Below, one piece after another: positions 45,965 to 56,685 of a DNA stretch of 64,000 nt. Position numbers and translations under genes: made by a program. The notes beneath the pieces were generated by a model, which did not search any database, was not told where the DNA came from, and worked only from the letters and a program-made list of their open reading frames with translations. The DNA comes from Phaseolus vulgaris (lineage: Eukaryota; Streptophyta; Magnoliopsida; Fabales; Fabaceae): NCBI RefSeq assembly GCF_000499845.2, contig NC_023751.2, forward strand, positions 11,695,564-11,759,563. Reading direction: 5' to 3'. Within the stretch, counting starts at the first letter, position 1. Each line of letters begins with the position of its first letter.

Positions 45965-47350
45965 CTAGCATAAGGGATTGATTACTGAAACTGCATTCAT
46001 AAAGTCCATGTCTGATTCAAGAGAGGTCATTATATGTGGTAAAAGGCAGATTTCCAAATCGATGCTTCCCCCTCCTTCACGACCTGGAAATGATGTCACC
46101 TTCCCATCAAATTTGTTGGCATATCCACTTCTTACTGCTACTGCTTTCCCCATTCCAAACTCACTCCCATACATGTTGAACCTGGGTGAGCTACTTATCA
46201 ACACAAGGTACGGCTCCAAGGGCTGACAAATTTTTCTGATCACCGGACACTGAAACCATTCTTGGATTGATTGCATCACCTCTTTGTCATTGTGTCTTGT
46301 AACAGCAAGGTGCAGCTTCCATGCAGCCCATCCTAGATCATTCTTAAGTAATTCCCCCACAGTCGTTTCCGCACTCAAACTATTAACCGAGTTTCCAAAG
46401 TATTCATGAGGCAGAGGCGGTTCCATTCTTGACCGATTGTTTGCAGATAGCGTGAAATTTGTTCTTTGCTCATATGGTAGGGAGCGTGCACGAATGATGG
46501 ATCTCCAAACAAGTGCTGATAATGACTGGAACGAAGAGATTTTCGTGGTATTACTCTTGGACTCTGAGTTTGCCTTTGCTTTCAGTTTTGCTATAGACTC
46601 TGCTGAAAAGTGGAAGATTCTCTCTCTCAGCAAGGGCGCTTCAAATCTATTGATAAACTCGTCGTGATGTTTGAAAGGAAGATTGATTGGTGGACTGCAA
46701 TTATTTGGAAACCAGCGGTTGTGAATAGGTTGGTGCAAAATGGGCACATCATTTTCTTGGCCCTGAGGTTCAGCTTGAAAGATCTTAGACCATGCATTGA
46801 AGAAATTCCAATACGAAGTGCCATCACCGACAGAGTGATTCATGGAACAACCTATAAAAACACCATCCACTAGTTCAGTGACTTGGATGGACAGCAGCGG
46901 CATGGTGTGACCGTCATGGTTGACTGCTTTGTGGTGGTCAAAGAATGAGTGAAAAATGGATGGGGTGTCAACTGGGGAGAGTATGTCAGATATGGTGACA
47001 TCAAGAGTTGCATGAGTGAATCTAACTCCATCACTGTTGTTGCAATCAACGAATATAGCATAAGAAGGAGGGTTTTGGGTTTTGTGGGTGACAAGGCGAC
47101 CAGACAGTGGATAGAAATGGGAGAGGGTGAGAGAAAGAGAGTGTTTAAGTTTGTCCAACAGATTTTGTATGAAATCATGTTGATGAACAAGGGTTTCAGG
47201 CTTCTTGAAGAGTAGACCCTTCTGGATATAGTGGATAGACAACATGGAAATATCCCAATGTGTTAAATGGCATGTTTCGTTTGACACTTCTGTTAAACCA
47301 TGTGGTTTGACAAAGCATTCGGAAATGCGTCGAACGACAGGAGTAATCAT
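45965..47350 (-). CDS. BAHD (HXXXD-type) acyltransferase, gene E
   Basis: Single-exon, 461 residues, ATG at 47350. Catalytic motif H172-S-V-G-D176; second motif E-F-G-M-G (397-401). It is more diverged than C and D: N-terminal GLTEVSNETCHLTHWDISML, and a changed segment FQCPVIRKICQPLEPYLV where the others have GRFFDPY. This may alter the acceptor pocket (inference). It lies tail to segment R. A MULE with hairpin-rich TIRs begins about 220 bp upstream. Substrate unknown; CoA-dependent acyl transfer expected. Confidence 0.95.
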   Translation of the reverse strand: MITPVVRRISECFVKPHGLTEVSNETCHLTHWDISMLSIHYIQKGLLFKKPETLVHQHDFIQNLLDKLKHSLSLTLSHFYPLSGRLVTHKTQNPPSYAIFVDCNNSDGVRFTHATLDVTISDILSPVDTPSIFHSFFDHHKAVNHDGHTMPLLSIQVTELVDGVFIGCSMNHSVGDGTSYWNFFNAWSKIFQAEPQGQENDVPILHQPIHNRWFPNNCSPPINLPFKHHDEFINRFEAPLLRERIFHFSAESIAKLKAKANSESKSNTTKISSFQSLSALVWRSIIRARSLPYEQRTNFTLSANNRSRMEPPLPHEYFGNSVNSLSAETTVGELLKNDLGWAAWKLHLAVTRHNDKEVMQSIQEWFQCPVIRKICQPLEPYLVLISSSPRFNMYGSEFGMGKAVAVRSGYANKFDGKVTSFPGREGGGSIDLEICLLPHIMTSLESDMDFMNAVSVINPLC

Positions 47351-47452
47351 GATTCAAATTTACTCACAAGTTTTGGTTTGTGTTGCAGATAGCTTAGAGA
47401 TGTAGTAAGTGCTATGAATTTGTATGTACTGGTAACAGAGATGGTTGAGAGT

Positions 47453-47460
47453 TATAAATA
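47453..47460 (-). promoter_or_regulatory. Possible TATA box of gene E
   Basis: On the minus strand tatttataactctc lies about 100 bp before the ATG, between the gene and the upstream MULE. Confidence 0.35.
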
Positions 47461-47569
47461 AAAAAGTTTGAGTTTTGCTAGGAAACTTCTAACTAACATA
47501 ACATAGGTAGCAAATACGTTTTTGAGTTTTGATACTAATGTGTGGCCAGAGTCTAGAATAATTTAATCT

Positions 47570-48879
47570 GATTTTTTACCATGCTGGCTTTATTTATTTT
47601 TTTTCTTTTTACTAAAATGGGTAAATTTAAAAGAAATTACAAATTTAGGTAAGTCGTGTTAATTCGGTACGACTTCGTATGCACAAATCGTTCGCCTTAT
47701 CATACTGAAGTCGTGCCAATTTGGCACGACTTATGCCTTGTCATACTGAAGTCATGTCAATTTGGCACGACTTATATCCTATCATACTGAAGTCGTGCCA
47801 ATTTAACACGACTTCTGTTACGTCATAATTTTTTTTATTTTTTTATTTTATTGTTTATATATTGGGTAGTAAGTTATGTAATGTTAAAAATTAATTTGAT
47901 ACATAATTTTCTAAGAGTGTTAGTTTTAAGGAACAAAAATTTGGATAATCGTGTATGGGTCATGTTTGACGGTAATGTAAGACAATAACTTGATTATTTG
48001 ATTAATTAAAAAATGAAGAAAATTGTTATGAATTTGGAAAATAAATAGAGAATTATTGTTGTGAATTTGCAAAATAAATAGTTTGAGAAGTAATGATTTT
48101 ACAGAACACGTAATGATGAGAAGAGATTAATTAGAACTAAACAAATTAGTAAGATTCACAAGATATAAAATAAAAATATAAAGTTGAACTAGAAGTAAAT
48201 GATTTATGGGAAGATGAGCCACAATGTGGTTTTCGTATTTGTCGTCGAGGTCTTTGTGGAAGAGGATCATCAACGACATGTTCATCATCGTTATTATTGG
48301 CTTCATTATGAGATGCTGGTGAGGGCATTGTGGGTCGATAGTGCATGGATGATGTTGGATTATATGCAGAAAGATGGGTGAATGCAGAAGTTCCAAATAT
48401 ATTTGGTGGAGTGAAAAAAGTACCCGAAGGAGAAGGTTCATTTTCTTTATCTATGTATTTATTTATAACACTCTTAGAACATTCATTTTCTTTATCTATG
48501 TATTTATTCATTCAATTCAAATATGATTCATACACGATTATCCAATTTTTTGTTCCTTAAAATAACACTCTTAGAAAATTATGTATCAAATTAATTTTTA
48601 ACATTACATAACTTATTACCCAATATATAAACAATAAAATAAAATAAAAACAAATTATGACGTGGCAGAAGTTGTGCCAAGTTGACACGACTTCAGTATG
48701 ATAGGGCAGAAGTCGTGTCAAGTTGGCGCAACTTCACAGAGTCTTGTCTAATTGGGACGATTTGTGCATATGAAGTCGTGCCGAATTGGCACGACTTGCC
48801 TAAATTTGTAATTTTTTTTAAACGGACCCATTTTGATAAAAAACAAAAAAAAAAAAACATCATAATGGTTAAAAACCTG
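47570..48879. mobile_element. MULE-type element with hairpin-rich TIRs (copy 2), upstream of gene E
   Basis: Same family as 466-1416: the arms (47570-47960 and 48520-48879) share the tandem aagtcgtg...cacgactt palindromes with gtcatactg spacers, and the inner border aagagtgttagttttaaggaac. The flanks share atttaatc (47561-47568 and 48880-48887), a probable partial target duplication. The interior is longer than in copy 1 and holds a short protein-like frame. Confidence 0.75.
48146..48511 (-). pseudogene. Possible plant-mobile-domain protein tail inside the MULE
   Basis: About 120 codons ending in PLPQRPRRQIRKPHCGSSSH and a short tail. A proline/arginine-rich '(R)RPRRxxRxPxCGTGxH' ending is, by recall, characteristic of plant mobile domain (PMD/MAIN-like) proteins that travel with transposons. 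Upstream, a repeated NKYIDKENE motif is visible. The PMD domain itself is absent, so this is a remnant at best. Confidence 0.35.
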
Positions 48880-48889
48880 ATTTAATCCT

Positions 48890-49387
48890 ATGTTTAAACT
48901 CAATCATTTTAGGAGCTATTTTTAATAATAAAATTAATTTTATGTTAACTAATATTTTTTACTAGACGTTAAATAATATTATAAAATGAATTATAAGTGA
49001 CACACAAGAATTGATTGAAAGTTATATAATCGCGTGAGTCATATTATATAATTATTTTTCTAAGCATAAATAAAGTAATAAATACTCTTATTTGCTGTAG
49101 TTTATTATATAGATTATTGCTATAGCAATCCTGGAAATGTGACGTAAACGTTAGGGTAGAACAATGTAAAGTTAACTTTTTTATCTTGTTATATATTTTT
49201 AAAATACACACGCAAAAAATAATGTGTATTTTAGAAAATAACTATATACAATATTATGTGTATTACAATTTTTTTACAGATAACAAAACTATAAACTTGT
49301 AACCATTAAAATGAAAGTTTAAGTTTTATACACGTTAAAAGTTATTCTAAATATGATTTTTAAAATGTACTTAAAAATTGTTATTTT

Positions 49388-49432
<45 letters not shown>

Positions 49433-51070
49433 CAATTTAATTATATCATTGAAGCCTTTCCAAATGAGAATAAAAAACTGAGAAAATAGAAAATTCGTGG
49501 AATGCCCATCTCTTTGCATTTTCCTCCTTTATCGTTTGGTTTTTGCTAATCATAATTAAAAAGGGTTTTCGTTATAACGAAGATAGAGCATATATGATTT
49601 TTAGTCATTGATTAAAATTTGAGAATTCATTTATAAGTTAAGGAAATAATTACAAATATTTCGTAATTGAATAACTAATCAAAGAGAGAGAAAGAAAGTG
49701 TCATAAAATGAAAATACACATGTTTATGTGAAAAAATATATATGCGTTATTCATATTATTGGTAGTTTTTCTAGAAATTAATTATATATACCATTATATA
49801 AAACAAATACATCTGCATTAATGAAAACTAATCAAAAACAAATTTTTCTTTGAATTCTTAGGAAAACCTCAAACTATCCCTCATTAGGGATCGAAAACTT
49901 TCAGGTAATTGACTTTTAAGCCGAGCAAAAAAAAAAGGGTTGAGTTTAAAAATGAACCAATACTCAAATCTGAATTGGAGAAATGGCTAAAATAAGATTC
50001 TTAAAGGAAAATCTATAGTTGCTGGATGTGCATAAAGTGATTCTATGTTAGTTAATATTTTAGTTTTATAAAAAAATGAAGTTGAAGATACGATATATTA
50101 TTTTTGTTGACTGTGCCCATATACGATTCAGAAGTTGAGAATATCTTATTATTGTGGTAAAAAATGGCTAAAGACAATGTCTTTTTCTGTCATATGCAAA
50201 GAGATGCAATTAACCCATCCAACTTGTCAGCATCCATTGAGGAAGATTGGTAGGTGGAGTATCCATCTATTCTTCTTAATTTAACCATTCCATCGCTATT
50301 TGAACAAAACTCTGTTTATGATACCACAAAAAAGGTTTATTTTTATAATAAGCCACAAGTTTCAGTAACGCACCAACGGGGAGAAACACCTTTTCAGCCA
50401 CCTAAATAGACTGCTAAAAAAGTTTCACCTACACTAAACTCTTTTCATTTATGTTTATTTATTCTCTTCAGTTAAAAAATTGCATGTCGGTGTAAAAGGA
50501 ATCTAAACGATTAAAGTTTTTTTCTTTAATAGATACGTATGATCTATATCTCAACTTCTGGTCCGATTATTATTGTATTACTATAGTTCTGTTTTGCCCC
50601 AGATCACGCTATTGAATAAAATTGATACCATGGAAAGTTCTCTTTTGTGGTCAAAGAAGCAACTCGAGAAAAGTAGTTTCTTAAAAAATGTGACTTTACC
50701 ATCACCTACACTTCAGTCATGTATGTACTCTGGTGGATTTGAGAGCGGATAAATCAAAAATATTATTTACATTTTGATCCAGGAATTTCAAAGAAAAGGG
50801 AGGACATGAAAGTAGAGGAAGATGGGGAGAGATGTGGATTGAGAAGGAGATTCGTGAAGAAGGGAAGGAGTGGTGTACATAACTGTTTTAAAGAAAAATT
50901 TTCATTATAATTGCTTTTTTTATATATTTTTTTTTTCGATTCTATTATTATTTAATATATCTTACTTTTTGTCATTTCATATAAATTATTTAAAAAATAA
51001 AATTATTTTTAAATTAATATTAATTTATAATTTTTATATGTTGACTCCTCATTCTTTCCTTAATTTCCTA
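48890..51070. other. Long AT-rich stretch without a recognised gene
   Basis: Short ORFs only. A pure (AT)n microsatellite lies at 49391-49426. No RNA gene or element border was found. Confidence 0.5.
49391..49426. repeat. (AT)n microsatellite
   Basis: About 18 uninterrupted AT units. Confidence 0.95.
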
Positions 51071-51074
51071 TTTT

Positions 51075-53525
51075 AGACTCTGTTTGGATTAAGGAGGGGA
51101 TGTGTGAGGATTTGAGAGAGTGGATGTGTGAGGATGTGTGAGGATGTGTGAGGAAAATGTGAAGAGAGTGAGGGTGTTTGGATTCGGGTATGTTAGGGTG
51201 GATGTGTGAGAAAAGTTTATAGGAGTTTGTGAGTGATGTGATGGTTATGATGAAATTTTAATTTTTTTTAAAGGTGTGAATTGTTACTTTACAGATTAAC
51301 CCTTGCCTATTAAAAAATTAATAATAAAATGAGTTGTTTTTGTTTAAAAATGAAAAACTTTCACACATTTCGTAAATTTAAAAATTATAATTAAAAAAAT
51401 ATATGTTAAATGTAAATATGTATAATATAAAAACTATAATTAGAAAAAAAAAAAATATGTATTCAACAAATTAAATAAAAACAGAACTTCAAGTAATAAA
51501 ATTGAAAAATAAATCAAATCTTATATAAATAAAAAGATATTATTTTTTAATATTAAAAACCCTCTAGAAATGAAAAATAAAAAATACTACAACAACAAAA
51601 ATATAACGCAATTAACAATAGAAAAAATTTTCATAAAAAATTATAATAAAATAAATTATAACTCATAAACATAATAACTATATATAGAAATATATTAATA
51701 TAAACATAACAAAAAAATAAAAACAGAATTTTAAATAATTTCTTTAAATATTAAACATATACTATAAAATTAAAAAATAAATCACATCTTATATAAATAA
51801 AAAATTACTATTTTTTAATATTAAAACACTTCACAATAAAGCAATCTAAAAAATACAACATAACAAAAATATAACTTAATTAACCATAGAAAAGGATTTC
51901 ATAAAAAATAAGGATAAAAACGTATTAGTAGTATAATCCGATATAGTTCAATAATTAATTATTATTATTTTGTTTTATTAAATATTTGTGTTAGTTAAAT
52001 TTATTTAATAACTAATATTTATAATAAAGTGTAGTTTTTATTAATAAATTATGTAAAAATACGTGAAAATATATTAATTATATTTTCAGTTTCTAATGAA
52101 TAATTTAAGTTAGAATAAAATTATTTTAAGTGATGGATTGTTTTTAGGGATTTTTTTGTATTAAACAAATTAAATATTTAGTATAAAATAAAATGAAAAA
52201 TGTTTAGTATAACCTTTTGGTGATGACCATGATCCAACCCAGGTAATATTTTCAATTTTAATTAGATATAGTATATTTTTTTCTTTAAAAAAAACTAAAT
52301 TCAACCACATTTAATAAAATATCTTATTAGAACTTGAAAAATAGGTATCACCTGATCTACTCTAATAACTAATATATAAATGAAATATTTTATTTAACTA
52401 TATTTTTTTTACACTGATTTATAATATTTTATAAAATAATAAACAAACTTAAAACTTCCTTAAAATTTATTATGATTTGTTTCTTCATTTTAAATATTAT
52501 ATATATATATATATATATTTTTTATTTTTTATTTTTTTTTTAAACATTGTACAATAAATTTTTTAAAATACTAATACATTCCAATGAAGCATTGTGATAC
52601 ATTCAAATGAGGGTAAATTTGGAAATAAGGGATGCTGACATGGCCTTCCTTCTACATCTCTTCATTTTGTGTGTGTTTGGATTGGGGAGTGGATGTGTGA
52701 GGATTTGAGGGAGAGGATGTGAGAAGAAAGTGCGAAGAAAGTGAGGTTGTTTGGACTGGGGTATGTTAGAGTGGATGTGTGAGGAAAGTTTATGGGAGTT
52801 TGTGAGTGATATGATGGTTGTGAGGGAGTTTTACTTTTTTTTTAAATGGTTAAATGTAACTTTACAAATTTATCCATGTCTATTAAATTTTTTTAATAAT
52901 GAAATGAGTTATTTTTGTTTAGAAGTAAACAACTTTCACATATTTCGTAGATTTAAAAATTAAAATTAGAATATATATATATATATATTAAATATAAATA
53001 TATATAATTTAAAAATTATAATTAGAAAAAAAATGTATGCAACAAATTAAATAAAAATATAAAACTTCAAATAATTTCTTAAAATATTGAACCTGCATTA
53101 TAAAATTTGAAAATAAAAAAAAATAAAAATTAGATCTTATATAAATAAAAGATAATATTTTTTATTATTAAAAGTCATATAATAATAAAAAAACAAAAAA
53201 AAATACTAAAAAAATATAATGTAATTAATAATATAAAATAATTTCATAAAAAACTATTATCAAATAAATTACAAACTCATAAATATAATAATTATGAAAA
53301 ATATATTAATATAAATGCAACAACAAATTAAATAAAAAAAAGAATTTTAAATAATTTCTTTAAATATTAAATATATACTATAAAATTAGAAGAAAAAAAA
53401 TCACATCTTATATAAATAAATAAAATACTATGTTTTAATATTAAAAATCCTTGTAGATGAATGAGGGTAAATTCGTAAATAGCACATGCTAATGTGGCTT
53501 TCCCTCTAAATCTGTTCATTTTGAG
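51075..53525. repeat. Two large tandem copies of a repeat beginning 'tgtttggatt'
   Basis: Copy 1 (about 51075-52665) and copy 2 (about 52670-53525) both begin with a tgtttggatt / ggatgtgtgaggatttgag head, pass through tttgtgagtgat and aatgagttgtttttgttta, continue as AT-rich DNA and end gagggtaaatt...catgct..catggc...ttcattttg. The family also appears inverted at about 1480-2950. No coding sequence. Confidence 0.6.
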
Positions 53526-53790
53526 GGGAGAGGATATTTACTACTGTTCACAGGTATATCCTCTCCTCCTCTTCCCTGCAAAACCTTGGATCCAAACCAG
53601 TGATATCCTCTCACTTCTTTCCTTGTGAACAGTACATCTATGGAAGCAAACAGAGCCTTTGAGGGGAGAGGATATTTACTGTTCACATGTATATCCTCTT
53701 TCACTTCCCTGCACATCCCTTGATCCAAACCATGGATATCCTCTCACATCCTTCCTCTTGAACAGTACATTCATGGAAGCAAACAGGGGG
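53519..53790. repeat. 140-bp tandem duplication
   Basis: Units at 53519-53658 and 53659-53790 both read tttgaggggagaggatattt...ctgttcac...atatcctctc...gaacagtacat...atggaagcaaacag. Each unit contains inverted ggagaggatat/atatcctctc pairs. Confidence 0.85.
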
Positions 53791-54549
53791 TTAAGGCAAT
53801 AATAGGAAGAGATAGAGAGCATACTCTTACAAGTTTCCACACCAAATCTCAAAACCTACATTTTCAATTACTCTTTTCACTTTATTTCAAGCAACTATAT
53901 TCTTTGGTAAAACCATTCTTTTGTATCTACCATCAAATGAATCCTAACCTTAACGTGAACATCATCACACTCTCCAATCCCAAAACTACCAATGGAAGAA
54001 GATAAAAAACTTGAAGAAGAAGAAAGACTCAAATCGGAGAAGAAAAAAAAAAGATTGTTTGATCAATTCATCATTTTTCTTTTACATGTTATTTTTTTGT
54101 TTTTCAATTTCGATTTATCCAAAATTATTTATGTATGTATATTAAATTTTTATTATAGTGAAAATTGAGTAAAAGAGAAAAATGCGGATTACACAGACGC
54201 AACCCGCGCCTGTGTTTTCGTTAATTTTTATAATAATTTTTAACTTTCACATTAAATTATTTCAATACTAAAAATTCATATCATATTAATGTATTACTAA
54301 TGACATTTTATTGTGACTACATCCATATTTTTACAATTTGACATAAATATATATAATGTGTGTGGTGAATGTGTTTTGTATTGTGGGTATATGAATGAGT
54401 GTGGTGGGTGGGTGAATATATTGTGTTTCAAAATTTATATTTACAAAATATATTGAAGGGAATTTAAGTAAATTATGAAATTAAATATTTAATTTTTAAT
54501 CTTTTTATATTTAGATCAATCACATCATTTATAAATTTTGTATTTATTT
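53791..54549. other. Intergenic, no gene recognised
   Basis: No convincing coding sequence or repeat border. Confidence 0.4.
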
Positions 54550-54911
54550 GCACTCACTTTTCCCTTTGCAAATCTTCTCAAAATCGCACTTTTGATTCCT
54601 TTTCCCTTTGCAAAACGTTCAATCGAAAACACAAGTAAAAACTCTCAAAATACCTCTCCAAAACACCCAATTGAAAAATCAGCAAAAATCCCTCAAAATT
54701 GACCTTTGCTTCCTTTTCCCTTTTCCCTTCGTAAAACGCCCAATTAAAAACACAAGAAAAACCACTCAAAATCTCACTGCAAAATACAAGTTAAACCCCT
54801 CCAAATGTCCAATCGAAAAAAAATCAAAATCCCTTAAAATCACACCTTTGCTCCTTCGAAAAACCTATCCTTTCACAAACTAAATTTTTTAAATTTACCA
54901 AATAAGTAACT

Positions 54912-56685
54912 AGCTCAATTCCCTATCTAGCACTATTTACACTTTTATTTCCCTATCTAACACTTTTTTGTTTTTATTTCCCTATCTAGCACCCTTTTGT
55001 TTTTATTTCCCTATCTAGCACCTTTTTATTTTTTATTTCCCTATCTAGCACCATTTAAAAAATAAATAAATAAAATAATAAAATATTAGTTTTTTGATAA
55101 TTTTAATTTTGAATATATTAAAAAATAAGTATTTTTAATGTTTAAAATAGTTAGAAATATAATTAATGAATAAAGAAATGAGTTTTTACAAAATAAAAAT
55201 AAAAAAGTAATAAATTAAAAATGTTTAGTTTAATTTTTTTTAAGAATGAATAAAATAAAAAATTAAACTCTACATCAACATAAAAGTTCAATCTATAAAC
55301 ATAAATTAGTATTTATTTTTATTATTATTGATGATGTAATCATGTTAATTTCAAGTAAAAAATACATAACATAATTATAAAAAAATCAAAGTCAATTAGT
55401 ATTAATTAATATTGAACGCACAAATAATATTGAAGTGTCTATCTACCTTAAATGCAAAATCCTAAAAAAAACTAATGCAATTGCTACACTTAATGCTTAA
55501 AAATGAGAAGAAGAAAAATGTAAAAATAAACAAATATAGAAAATAAAAACAGCAACATTGCAACAGATCTTTCATGTTACGAAAGGCTATTTGATGAAAC
55601 TCAGAAATGAAGAGTATTGGTCTGCATACACTGGTCAAATACTATGCCCAAGTCTCGACATAAAAATAACCTCAAAGGGGCGACCTAAGTCAAGTCGAAT
55701 AATGAATGATATGGATATAAAAGAACAACATAATTGAACAAAAAAATGTTCATATTGTCAAGCACCAGGACACACAAAAAGAACATGTCCCAACATTATT
55801 GAATTATGCACTTCTCGTCATTAAATATGTTTCATTTCGCACAAACTATTTAATGTACCATTGAAAAAAATATTAAATGAATGATCATTTTTCATTTATT
55901 TTTCTTTTTATGATCAACATTTACTTATTTAGTATCGTCTTATATCTCTTATATTTATCTTGTTTGAATTTTTTTTTATATCTTATATATTTATCTTATT
56001 TTGTTTTGCCTTTATTTTACATCTTATATGTTTTTAGTTTTTTTTTTTTTTTGCCATTGTTTATTTATTTTTGTTTTTTGTTTTTATTTTATTATTGTTG
56101 TTTTTATTTTCTATACTTATTTATTTTTTGCATTTTTTTCTTCTCATTTTTAAGCATTAAGTGAGCATTTGCATTAGTTTTTTTTTTAGGATTTTTCATT
56201 TAGGGTAGACACTTCAATATTATTTGTGTGTCCACTATTAATTAATACTAATTGACTTTGATTCTTTTATAATTATGTCCTGTATTTCTTACTTGAAATT
56301 AACTTGATTACGTCATCAATAATAAAAATAAATACTAATTTATGTTTATAGATTCAACTTTTATGTTGTTGTAGGGTTTAATTTCTTATTTTCTTCATTC
56401 TTAAAAAAATAATTTTAAACTAAACATTTTTAATTTATTACTTTTTTATTTTTATTTTGTAAAAACTAATTTTTTTATTTATTAATTATATTTTTAATTA
56501 TTTTAAACATTAAAAATACTTATTTTTTAATGCATTTAAAATTAAAATTATCAAAAAATAATAATTTATTATTTATTTATTTATTTTTGAAATGGTGCTA
56601 GATAGGAAAATAAAAAATAAAAAAGTGTTAGATAAGGAAATAAAAAAAAAAAAGTGTTAAAAAAGTGTTAGATAGAGAATTAACC
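54912..56685. mobile_element. Second copy of the nested MULE family, 1.77 kb, with transposase tail
   Basis: The ends match 39514-41456 (agctcaattccctatctagc and its inverse) with the same ~30-bp terminal repeats and long arms. It sits at a different position in the block, so insertion was independent. The flanking caaataagta / caaacaagta fits a mutated target duplication. Unlike the other copy, its centre keeps coding sequence (55591-55824). Confidence 0.8.
55591..55824 (+). pseudogene. MULE transposase C-terminal fragment with zinc knuckle
   Basis: One frame reads LMKLRNEEYWSAYTGQILCP, then KGRPKSSRIMNDMD, then after one TGA stop CSYCQAPGHTKRTC and a terminal stop. A 'GRPKSxRIxNxMD' stretch followed by a C-x2-C-x4-H-x4-C knuckle is a usual C-terminus of plant Mutator-type transposases. 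The rest of the enzyme is missing. It confirms the superfamily of this element. Confidence 0.75.
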
